This document shows, piece by piece, positions 54,368 through 64,000 of a stretch of DNA of 64,000 nucleotides (position 1 is the first letter of the stretch; every line of letters starts with the position of its first letter). Position numbers and translations under genes: made by a program. The stretch comes from Eleginops maclovinus (Eukaryota; Chordata; Actinopteri; Perciformes; Eleginopidae). Location of the stretch: assembly GCF_036324505.1 (NCBI RefSeq), contig NC_086357.1, positions 18,354,793 to 18,418,792 of the forward strand, given 5' to 3'. A model generated the notes under the pieces. The model did no database searches. It was not told the origin of the DNA and saw only the letters and a program-made list of their open reading frames with translations.

Positions 54368-54420
54368 CCCGACTCCCCCTCCCCCACCCAGGTTCTTTAT
54401 TCTTACCCCCCCCCCCCCCC
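54368..54420 (-). repeat. C-rich tract with minus-strand G-quadruplex motif
   Basis: On the + strand, runs CCC, CCCCC, CCCCC and CCC are separated by 4, 1 and 1 bases (54368-54389), followed 16 bases later by 15 consecutive C (54406-54420). The complementary strand satisfies the usual four-run G-quadruplex rule with short loops, and the + strand could form an i-motif. Intron 1 is transcribed on the + strand, so the G-rich strand is the template strand. Confidence 0.85.
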
Positions 54421-57404
54421 TCTATTCTCCCAGACCTCGTTTTATAGAATCGCCCGACTCTTCTTCTATTCTCATGTGGCCCTCTAGCAGCTAGAGAGGG
54501 AAAACCAGGAGCTTTGTCTAAGGAGCCCGGCATTCTTTGACATCTGCCTCTTGTTTTCAGACCCCCGCTGCATTCAAATTTCAAACTGTCCTTTTCAATC
54601 AGCCCCCCTCCCCTTCCTTCTAATAACCCCCTTCCTCCCAGTTGCCAAGCCTTTTATTTTTTTTTTCTTAAGAAGTCCAACTGGGATCCTGCAATTCAAA
54701 ACTTCTGCCACTCACTTGTCGATTATAAAGCATTCTGTTGTTTTGCGAATATTTAGCCCACACATATGTTTACCGCCTCTGGGCCCAAGCCCCTGTGGCT
54801 TCTTCAGTTTTAGAGTAGTTAAACACATGTCTGCAATGACTTCATATTTAGCCAAAGCAGTGCGATACATTTTAGCAATCTGTGCTTAACAATCACAGAA
54901 AATTGCCTTCATTATCTGTCTGGTGCATTAGAAGCAGCCATGTTGATCATGATGCGCTTCATCATCTGTCCACCCACCCTCCCTCTCTCATAAACTCCCA
55001 ATCCCAGCACAACACACATTCTTGCAGATGCTAAAACCTGTTCGGAGATCACACCCAAGTCGTGGGCTATGTAAAAAAACAGTCGAGACATGATCGCCGT
55101 CGGTTTCTATTTCAAGGCGGAGAGAGAAAAGAAACCCCCAGCTGAGAGGGGAGACCTCAGCACGTTTAATGAGAACGGCAGTCTTCCTTCAGTCTGCGCC
55201 TTTGGTGTCTCAGCATGTTAAACACTCACAGCATGATACAAAATATATTAAAGTTTAGGACTGTTATCATCGATTTACAGAACAGCCGTCCCCACGTACT
55301 AGGGATCTACATTCTGCTTTACCTTCTTCATAGCAGGGGGTCTCGACTGCCTGGGAGGCAAAACTGTGTAAACGCATTTCGTCTTTGTCTTTACATTCTG
55401 ACACAGGAGGTCCGCTGAGCTTGTTGCCTCTTTCTTTACACAAGCGATGATGACAGGCAAGCAAGAATAATCATAATTTTGTAACACTATTATCTCGGGC
55501 TATGACTTATATTAGTTTGTTTACAAGCCCCTGCAGCCACCAGAGAGGCACCGAAATGCACACTTATTCACCTCCTAATATAATTAACATTGTAGGTATA
55601 AGGTATTTCATTTTCAAAACTAAGGATTAAAATACCACCTGGTTTGGAGGTTAAAGAGGTAATGTCTTTTGATGGAAGACTTTTAATTGTTAAACAAGTT
55701 ATGGGCACAGCATTAATCTGTATTGGGACTATCAGTGTGTGCCTGTGCACTCTAATCATTAGATTACAACCAGAGTAAGGCAACACACTAATTACTGCAA
55801 CTACCATTATAGACCTTAACCAGGTTATCTTACCCGGTGTCAAGGTCGTAAGCTGAGCAGGCGTAGCATCAGTCTTTGAAATTGCACTTGGCAGGTATAT
55901 CTGGAAGTGCCTGTGTTTTGATTCTGTGCACGCACCACAGAGGTCACGGAGTGAACCTGATGCAAAGTGAGACTATATGCGATAAAAGAGTGACAAGGCT
56001 AGGGTTGGTGGGAAAATGGAAGTAATATTTTTGAGTGACAGTGACATATATTCTAACACCTAAGGTGCCTGTGAGAACCTGCTCTGTGAAAATGTTGAAA
56101 ACAATTATAACCAAATATATCTCTTCATTCTTTTATTACATTTATTTTTCTTGTTAGCCTATTCATGAAATTAGTTTATGTAATTGAGTTAATCCTGTGG
56201 AAATGGCGTTATTGTGAACCAAGTAAACAAACTGTTACTACAAGGTAGTATATTACTTGTCCATGAAAATGTAATGAGTGAATTCACATTTAAACGTATG
56301 GGTGAGCTATGTATTGTCAGTCTTAGTGGACGAAAGACTAAGACCTAAGACTTTGTGCGCACGGATAAAGCTACTTAAGCCTATATAGCTTATTTGTGGA
56401 CACAATCTTCTTAAGGCCTCTTTATACTGTATGAACCTGTGTAAGCTGTAGGCTGATTATTTGTAGCCACTTGCTTGATGAACTTAACTGTTGCTTTTTG
56501 CTCCGATAAGCCAAAAGACCAGGGTAAGGGTTTTGTTGAAATCCTGTATGTTTGGTCTCCCTGATCAACTTCCATTTGTCGAGTCTCATGACTGCATATT
56601 ATTCCATTTAGGCAAAATACATTGTGGATGGGTGTGCTGTGCTCCTGTTAACCTCTTTTAAATGGCTCCAAAATTAAAGGTCTCAGGTGAGGCCCAATGT
56701 CATACTAGATGAGCTGATTATGGCAGGCTTAATTATGACTTTGTTGGCTGATGTGTTCGCCCTGCATTTCTCGGCGATGAATGATCATGCTGTCTGAGAA
56801 CTCAGACAGAATAGATCAAAGACTCTTCAGGCCGTGGATCGTTTCTAGAGTGGAGGAACAAGCTGAAGCTGATTTGTGCAGGTCTGACTGTACATGACAT
56901 GACAAACATAATTCCTCTCCGTCTTTTCGGTTTAGTTACCCTATTAGCTGCTAGTGTGATAGAGTACACTCCGTCCCTTGCATTTGAACAAACATTTGCA
57001 ACCTGTATGCACAAAAGAAAAATGGTATGTTGTTTTTAAATGTACTAAAAAAGAATATTAAAAAAAAGAGTTTCTAATGGAGTCCTATGTGCCTTGTTGC
57101 CAGAGTGATGCCAAATCCCATGGTGAATGTGCTAATGGTTCATGGGAGTGAGAGGACTGAGCTAAGCCCAGCAGTGTAAACACGCAGACAAAAGGGAGCC
57201 GTTAGTGGTGTGAAACGCATGCCTGGGCGAGCAGGTAGGCATTAGGTTTCACCCTACACAGCCAGAGCACTGTATCCGTGACTGAGAGGAGGCCATTTGC
57301 TTTTGTAGCAAAATAAAGCAAAAACAAACACTCAAACAGACTAGTACTAGAGGGACAGGTATGGATGAGGTGGGGAGAGAGGAATTTGGTGAGTAGAGTT
57401 GTAA

Positions 57405-57434
57405 GGGAGGGGATGAGGAGGGATGGGGCTGGGG
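57405..57434 (+). repeat. G-quadruplex motif (five G-runs)
   Basis: G-runs of 3, 4, 3, 4 and 4 are separated by loops of 1, 7, 2 and 2 bases, which meets the G3+N1-7 rule with one run to spare. The motif is on the sense strand of intron 1, about 1.2 kb upstream of exon 2, so it would also be present in the pre-mRNA. The surrounding 57355-57445 is purine-rich. Confidence 0.85.
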
Positions 57435-57499
57435 AGATAAGGTGGTTTGTGGTCAGTCACAACATAGAGAAATGACCATTTGCGCCGCAGTGTCTCTCT

Positions 57500-57518
57500 G
57501 TTTGTTTGTTTGTTTGTT
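57500..57518 (+). repeat. (GTTT)n microsatellite
   Basis: Four and a half perfect GTTT units directly after a CTCTCT stretch. Confidence 0.9.
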
Positions 57519-58604
57519 AGGCTAGGGCGCGGGGGTGGAAAGAATCACAATACATCAGTCAAATAGAAGTACTGTTACATTTAAACCTCTGCTGAAGGAA
57601 AGGTAGTGGGAAGGTCTGCTTAAATAAACAGTATCATGTAGCTAATTAAACATGTTGATGTTTGATTGACCATGTTAACTTTCTAAAAATATATTTTCCC
57701 AGTTTGGGATAAATAAGGTAATTATTATTTTATCTTAAACTACAACAATTACGTCAGTATCTGAGACAAAGTATACGCCTTCCTCTGTTATTAAAAAGAT
57801 TTTCCTTTTATTACTCAGGCATCAACCAAGCTAATGCAAACCATTGCAGGATGAAAAGCTTTTTGCTAATGTTCACCAAGCTATTACTGTAGATATTTTT
57901 AGCATTTAATGTTACTGTCAGTCAACTAACATTTCTGACATGTGGTTGTAGAGTTTTGATGCCGTGTCAATTAACAGTTGCTCAGTTCCTGAAGCAACTC
58001 TTCTGGCTAGTTGGCAAACTTTTTTTTGTAGAGCTGATTTCAATCTGTGGGAAGCTTTGTTCTACAATGAAGGGACTTTTGTTTGGGAGTGTTATTAGTA
58101 AATGGAGATATCCAATCAAGATCAATTTAATGTCCCTACTGATATGTCAATTTGTTTTACTGGACAATAAATTCCTACATGTTTTAGAAGTTCTTATTAA
58201 AATACACATGTGTTCTTTGTAATAGGGACAGAAAATGTAATTTGACACAGCACTGATAAGGTTAGCATCACGAGGAGATGGACAGGGTGGGCGTTATCTG
58301 TTTGATGACAGCGCTGATCCCACCCCTCCCTGCCAGTGAAATGGTTGGCATTCAGCAGCCATTAGGGGATTTCCCCTCTCAGGATTATTGACCTTATGGG
58401 CTTATTTTGTTGGCTTTGCATTGGTTTGTAGCATTTCACAGCTTAAGATTTGTCACATTTTTGCAGTGGAAGGTAAATGCAGCATCAAGTGTGACAGGGT
58501 GAATTCCTGTGTGAAATCGCATGGGGACGGAGCTCACCACGTGGAATAAATTTCACCCCTGAACTGAACGTCTCTCTTGGTCTGCTCCACAGGTGACAGG
58601 ATCA

Positions 58605-58646
58605 ATGATGAGCATCTTTGAGACCGGTTGGCTTGGACTTTTCTAA
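58605..58646 (+). CDS. Upstream ORF in exon 2 (13 codons)
   Basis: Two adjacent ATG codons (58605 and 58608) open a 13-residue frame, MMSIFETGWLGLF, that stops with TAA at 58644-58646, 56 bases before the main start. It is in the same exon as the main frame, so every mature message with this exon carries it. It probably dampens translation, with reinitiation at 58703 possible given the spacing. Confidence 0.5.
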   Translation: MMSIFETGWLGLF

Positions 58647-58702
58647 TCAGAACCTTTTTATTCGCAACACAATCCTGCCACAAACCATAAACCCCTGGCG
58701 CC

Positions 58703-58778
58703 ATGGCATGTTACCTGTTGAAACTACAGACCTTCTGCTGGTTTCTCATCACACTGGCCCAAGTGCACTCCACAGAGG
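58703..58778 (+). CDS. N-terminal signal-peptide segment of an unidentified secreted or membrane protein (partial)
   Basis: The start at 58703 lies in GCGCCATGG, a strong Kozak context, and gives 25 complete codons plus one base before the donor, so the intron is in phase 1. Residues begin MACYLLKLQ, followed by a hydrophobic core (FCWFLITLA, residues 11-19), then Q-V-H-S-T-E. The V21-H22-S23 triplet satisfies the -3/-1 rule, so cleavage is predicted after residue 23. The product therefore enters the secretory pathway. Downstream exons lie beyond the window; none is recognisable between 58779 and 64000. A phase-1 intron just after the signal peptide is typical of vertebrate genes built from shuffled extracellular modules (Ig, fibronectin III, EGF). 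With the UTR exon and 19.7-kb first intron this suggests a neural adhesion molecule or receptor, but I cannot name it. Confidence 0.65.
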
Positions 58779-61700
58779 GTAAGTACTACTTGTGAAACTT
58801 TGTCCTTTCTAAAAACTGATTTCTTTCCCATGCCACTATTCTAAAAGCATCTTTTTTTAAATGAGTGTCTTTTCCAGCTCAACAAATGCCATTGCCAGAA
58901 TATGATTTGCTATTGTCTTATTTAGAAATATATCATGAGCAGTGAAATTGTGACTCAAGTCTGAGCTGCTCCTCTGAGTGCAGGCGGTGCATGTGTAAGT
59001 AATGCAGCTCTAAAGACAGTGGGCACAGGCGGATGGGGGATAATCTTGAGTGGTTTCATTAGTTGGTAAATTGTGATTTGTCTGAGATTTTCTGCTTGAT
59101 AGCGTCAGTTGTTCCCAGTGGCATCAGAGCTGGATCCATTTGTAAATTCCTTTCTGGAATGTCTCATGGCAGACACACACACAGATCTCACACGTCGAAA
59201 AATATAAAGCTTGAATGTGTTTTAATCATCGTGCATTTAGCTTTGATTAAATCATTCTCAGCTGTCTCATAATTACACGATTTATACAGCCAATCCATAT
59301 CTTATAAACTGTATCCTGTACATGTTAGTGTTTGATCATGAGAATAGAAAAACCAGAGTTGGCCTCTTGCAGTGCAATACATCAAAAGCATGAATGAGGT
59401 TATTGGTGCCAACTATTCAAAGCTCAGCCAAATGTTCACTATACCTGTTTTACTGATTTTTAAAACACTCAATAATGTAAGATTATTGATTCAAGTTTGA
59501 AAGGTAATGATTCATCAAGATGCCTAATTTACACTGCAGCAATTCAAACCGCCACGGTATGTTTTACCATATGTGCTTCTCTTCCATCATCTGGCTTGGA
59601 TTTGATCTTTCATATAAGGAGTTTTAGCACGTGGTCTCTATAGGCAATACACATTATACAGTATGTCTGCACCCTGACATATCATTTTAGTAACCTCATG
59701 CAAAGATAAGAGTTTGCCATTTCAAAGCCTAGGTATCTATAAGTAAACGTATTCAGGGGGCAAGAAAGATAGTCCCCACCCTAGAGAGTTTCTATGTATG
59801 ATAGTGGTGCTTCTGGTTTCACCCCACTCACCATAAAACTCAGTAGTGTTTTTAAAGATGGAAAGCCAGTTTTGGATCTTTATGTTACACTACTAACTCC
59901 CTGTGATTGATGAGGCGCATACTGCCGGACAGGAAGTGATAAGGTTAATCTCCGTATGGTATGAAAGTGTTCGCTGACAGGTTACATGTGACTCAGAGGT
60001 GACACTCCTGGTAAACGGAGGGAGCTAGCAGTGGCAGGAGGAAAAGTTTATTCCAAATCAGGGGTAAGGAATAAATGCAACAAAGGAATAAACCGGGTTA
60101 TTGGTGACATTTATCATTTACCTGTTCCTCTTGTTGGTTCCGCTCCGCCCTCACCTCCCTCCCATTTCCCATCCCAGCCACAGAGATCAGCCCAGAAACA
60201 GTTCATTACAAACAATATCCCCAAGTTACCATGCTCATTAAACTGCGTCTACCCCTAATATCTTTTTAATGCATTTTTATAATTGAATTAAATGGGTTAG
60301 TGGAATGCTGTAAATAGTCCTACGTTTGGTCCCTTTTTGTTCACTTTGCTTTTTTTACGTTTGAAGGAAGAGATACACAGTATAGATATAAACTGTAGCT
60401 GTGGGGGATTGTGTTTCTCTCTGTTCTCCTTCTATTCAAATCAGCCCTCATCCACCACATTTTACTGCATCCGCCCGACAACTTTACATGACTCTGATCT
60501 GTCTTTGTTCAGCTGACTCACTGCCATTCAGGGCGTTTCATCTCCCATTTTCCTTATTTTATTCACATCTGGGAACAGAAAGGCTTGTAAGTTACTACAA
60601 TTGAGGCAGCCTAGTCAGTGACATTACTTTTTAAAATTGATTTGCCTTATTATTATAATTATGCTATATATAGATGAACTGCATATATGTCACAATGTTA
60701 TACATATCAAAGGGAACCTGGGTCTCTGAACCATATAATATAGAATTAACCATGCTATACTGGAGATCTCATTTTTTTTCTGTCCCTTGTGTGAACAGCT
60801 TCTCCTTAAGTGCGACATTGTCTACAGTCATGGTAAAACAGCAAAAAATATAATAACTATTTAAATACAGCCCTGTTTTATACCCTGTGATTGGATCTGG
60901 GAACATTACATTTGAGCCAGTGCTCTCGCAGTATGTCCGTAAAACTAGAAAATCTCAGGAGGACCTTGTTGTGACATAGATACTGTAATCAAAATCAATA
61001 TCAGTATGGACATAATGATTTGAGAAGAAACACTATATGGGATTCCGGGTATGACATGGACCTAACATATTCCCAGTTCTATGGTCGTCACATTTAACGT
61101 CTAAAATTCCAGAGAGAATGTCATTAAAGGACACATGAAGTTCAGTTTGCTCATTAATAGCAGTAAGCCCAGTCTGTTAAAACGGTTGCGTCATGTATTC
61201 TGTGGCTCTGGAGGGAGATTTCCAAAGTCTAATGATGCCATCCGAGGTTATCTTGTCTTGGACTTGAGACTTTGTTCTTCGGTTTTCTTAACAAGTTAGA
61301 TTTTTATTACAAACTGGGGTCAGGAAGTTCAAGGGACATAGGTATTTAGCAAGCAGGTAGAGTCTTACAAAATATATTATATGATACATTAGTCAAGGGG
61401 GAGAAACCAGTTTTGCTGAAGCTTGACCCATAATATGGAGTAAAATACAATAGATGTCTTGGCCTCTGCTCCATCATTTTTTTCTTTTTAAAATGTTTAC
61501 ATCTCGGTAAAGCTTCTCATGAAATATTGTATTTCTGAGATGACTTTTATCAATGCACTACTTTCCTCTATTGAGTAGTTTTTAACACACATTTTTAGAT
61601 TAAGAAGTGCCAGAGAAGTGGACAAACAACCTACTAACATCCTGTTTTTGTCTTAAGTGGGAAATGATTCTATTGGCATTCATTCCTAGGACAAATCACT

Positions 61701-64000
61701 CTGCAGCACTCACAGGCAGGCTAATACGCGCTTATTTTGGTGGAAAAAGAGAGTATCACTTTAATCAGTATGTTTTACTCGGACCGGCTGTGATATTGTT
61801 TGCCCTCTGGCGTTCAGAGTGATGTTCTTTGATGCTGCAGGTTTATTTCCTTTTGTCCTATTGGAGTCCTCTACGGATGTCACCATAGCAACCCACTAGA
61901 AATTAGATGAAGGTGTAATTTTGTTTTTTTGCAAAAATGTCAAAACTGTGGTCATTGCCCCCTTGCAACACACACGTTGAATTGGCTCACATGTCTTCCA
62001 AAAATAATTTTGTGCTGTCTGGTCGGGTTGGAGGGATTTGTCTGTATCAGCGACGGAATAACAATTTTCACCTAGCTCAGACACACTCTCTCTTCAAAGG
62101 ATTACAGAGACAGATTTGGAGAGCAGAGCAATATTCTTTGTCAAGAGGTAAGGAGGGCAAGGTGTGCAGCTAGCTGGACATGCTCCTACAAACGTATCAG
62201 GAGAAAATGAGTCTGTTCCATTGTTTATGTGTTGATGCACCTCACTTTATTGGGATGTTCTTTATTGTTTTGAAATCAGTGTCAGTGATCAGAAAATATC
62301 ACCAGATCGTTATCGTGTGTCATTGCTGGCTTATACAGTATGGCAACTTAGTATAGAACCATTCTCTATAGAAATACAATAAAAGCAAGGCAATGTTAAG
62401 TGGGTGATGGAGACTTAATGAAACAATGATTCAACAAAAATTGTTTTCCCTAGATCACATGTTATCATTCCATTCCTACGGAGCCTGGGGCGGTAGTATC
62501 TGTAAAGTTTAGGGGGTCCATAAAGTGTTAGCCATGATATAAAAGCTGCGTTCCAGTGGCAGGACTTGTTTGAACACGTCTGACATGGAGAATTCTGTTC
62601 CGTCTGTACACCCTGAAACCACACTATTGTTTCTCCTCAAAGCATGAAATGTTTGAAGTACTTGAGATTTCTCAAGGGTAACAGGGAAGGGCACCTTTAA
62701 AAGTCCTCTTTTTGTACCGTGTGAAAGGAAAAGAGATTTAAAGCCTTCATCTCGAAGTGAATGGAGTGAAATAGACAATCAAGGTGTTCTGAAAATGTAA
62801 TTACTGGAAGTAAAAGCCAAGGGCTTATTTTGAGACAGAACCTACAAGGACAGGATCCATGGCTGCCCAGTGCCGCGCCAACACCTATTTGCTATGGTTA
62901 GCCTTTTCCTGTAACCATGAAAGCATATTTATATAGTTTTCTGAAAATGGCCATATTTTTACAGTCAAAAAAAGCCCTGTGTTTTTTTCGAAATGAACTG
63001 TTTAAGGGCAGGCTTATAGTGGTCATGGAAAACCGATTAATACCCAGCAGGTAAATCCAATCAGTTCAACTTCCAGATATCAATAGCCTTTTCCTCTGAG
63101 ACAAAGCTCTGTCTATGCTTATAGGTAATATCCTTTTCATTTCCTCCACTAGGGGCCTTTTTCTCAGCAGTTTGGCTTGTGTATGTTATCTTAAAAAGAA
63201 GGATAATCTAAATACTATCTGTCAAGTGTCACTATGAAACCACGGGCAGTACGCCTGTTCTTTTGAAGTACTAATTTGTGCCAGAGTTGTGTCTGTAAAA
63301 AAAATAAAAGCACCCCACTGCGGCACCACACACCACTAACCTGACCCCTTTGAAAACGCTGGCCCAAAGCTAATTTGTTATTACAAAGAAATCATTTATT
63401 TGGTTATCATTTTATGTGCCAATTTAGCTAGTTTTTCTACAGCTACCAAATTATTTTATTTTGGAAACGGCATTAAAACAGTTAAGGCTAAAGGGGAGAA
63501 TATTTCCTCTGTCTCATGTGTCTTTAGTAAATAACTTCTGTCGGTTTTGTATTTCAACCTTCCTCTTGATGTCATCCTGGTTGTTTGCGGCAGACTTTGG
63601 AATCTGGCTTCCTGTGGAGCCAGGCAGGCGTGGGGCCTGTGTACGTAGGCCCACCATGCTGTCATGTCTCTTTCATCGCCAGCCAGGCTTGGCCAACAAG
63701 GAGATAAGGAGACAATGACAGGGAGAGCAAGCAGTGGCAAGGTGTAACCACAGCCCCTGGGTCTCCTCCCTGCCGAGCACTTCAAATCCTCATTAGGATT
63801 TTCAGAAAAGGAAGGAGGGATTTTCAGGATTAGGGCTTTGTCACTCGTGGCTCCAGGTTGGTGTTTGTCATGCAAGAGCATGGCGGAGCTCTTGACATCT
63901 TGCCACCCTCCCACCCAAACACAGTCCCTCCCTTCACCCGGCTACTGAGGCAGTTAAAATATGTTCCACTAACCCAGAATGTATGAAGCTCATAATTATT
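58779..64000 (+). other. Start of intron 2 (continues beyond the window)
   Basis: The stretch begins with GTAAGTACTACT and runs off the window. I found no further exon: frames such as 60031-60258, 61607-61822 and 61937-62173 are not flanked by matching splice sites and show no module signature. The 152-codon minus-strand frame at 63456-63914 has no recognisable domain and lies opposite another long frame. The only simple repeat of note is a short (CA)n near 59171-59181. Confidence 0.55.

Larger units (their letters stand above)
58593..58778 (+). other. Exon 2: end of 5' UTR and first coding segment
   Basis: The exon is 186 bases. The acceptor is a pyrimidine tract ending CTCCACAG at 58592. 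The donor is GAGG|GTAAGTA at 58779, a near-perfect 5' splice site. It carries 110 bases of untranslated leader, including a short uORF, and then the start codon. It is the best-supported exon in the window because both splice sites, the Kozak start and a signal peptide agree. Confidence 0.7.

Noticed and set aside
63146..63157. CCACTAGGGGCC, CTCF-like
   Set aside because: One G of the core is missing and the 3' half does not match; much weaker than the 755-768 site.
63456..63914. 152-codon minus-strand frame
   Set aside because: No recognisable domain, no splice-site support, and a long frame lies on the opposite strand; it is consistent with chance in a GC-richer patch.

Overview
This window looks like a gene-poor stretch of a ray-finned (probably percomorph teleost) nuclear genome. 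It is AT-rich, CpG-depleted outside two short patches, dotted with microsatellites and homopolymers, and has decayed copies of repeats I recognise from fish genomes. I see no long ORF with a recognisable protein domain, no bacterial-type gene organisation, and no tRNA, rRNA or CRISPR. Short ATG-to-stop frames occur on both strands at about the rate expected by chance.

The one gene I can support lies on the + strand and is only its 5' end. A CpG-rich, probably untranslated first exon (about 38221-38912) ends at a consensus donor. It is followed by an intron of about 19.7 kb, then by exon 2 (58593-58778) with a consensus acceptor, an upstream ORF, a start codon in a strong Kozak context (58703), a 25-residue hydrophobic signal peptide and a phase-1 donor. 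Intron 2 then runs to the end of the window. The product is predicted to be secreted or a membrane protein. Its identity cannot be read from 25 residues; a 5' UTR exon, a very long first intron and a phase-1 junction just after the signal peptide fit large neural adhesion or receptor genes, but that is inference.

Layout: 1-38220 is intergenic or distal regulatory sequence with a near-consensus CTCF motif (755-768), several degraded interspersed repeats (about 2018-2510, 10003-10185, 10785-11180, 29690-30062, 30345-30490), a piggyBac-like non-autonomous element (12301-12955), and stretches resembling conserved non-coding enhancers (for example 18355-18600 and 22440-22960). 38221-38912 is the promoter and first exon. 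38913-58592 is intron 1, holding a 133-bp TG tract, a polypyrimidine block, G-quadruplex-prone stretches and a second CpG patch at 39790-39905. 58593-58778 is the first coding exon, and 58779-64000 is intron 2.

The best candidates for something of interest are the uORF-rich leader spread over both exons, the piggyBac-like element with 27-bp direct repeats outside it, a perfect 15-bp-arm palindrome at 19871-19901, and the G-quadruplex-prone tracts in intron 1. I found no evidence for a wholly new kind of system here.
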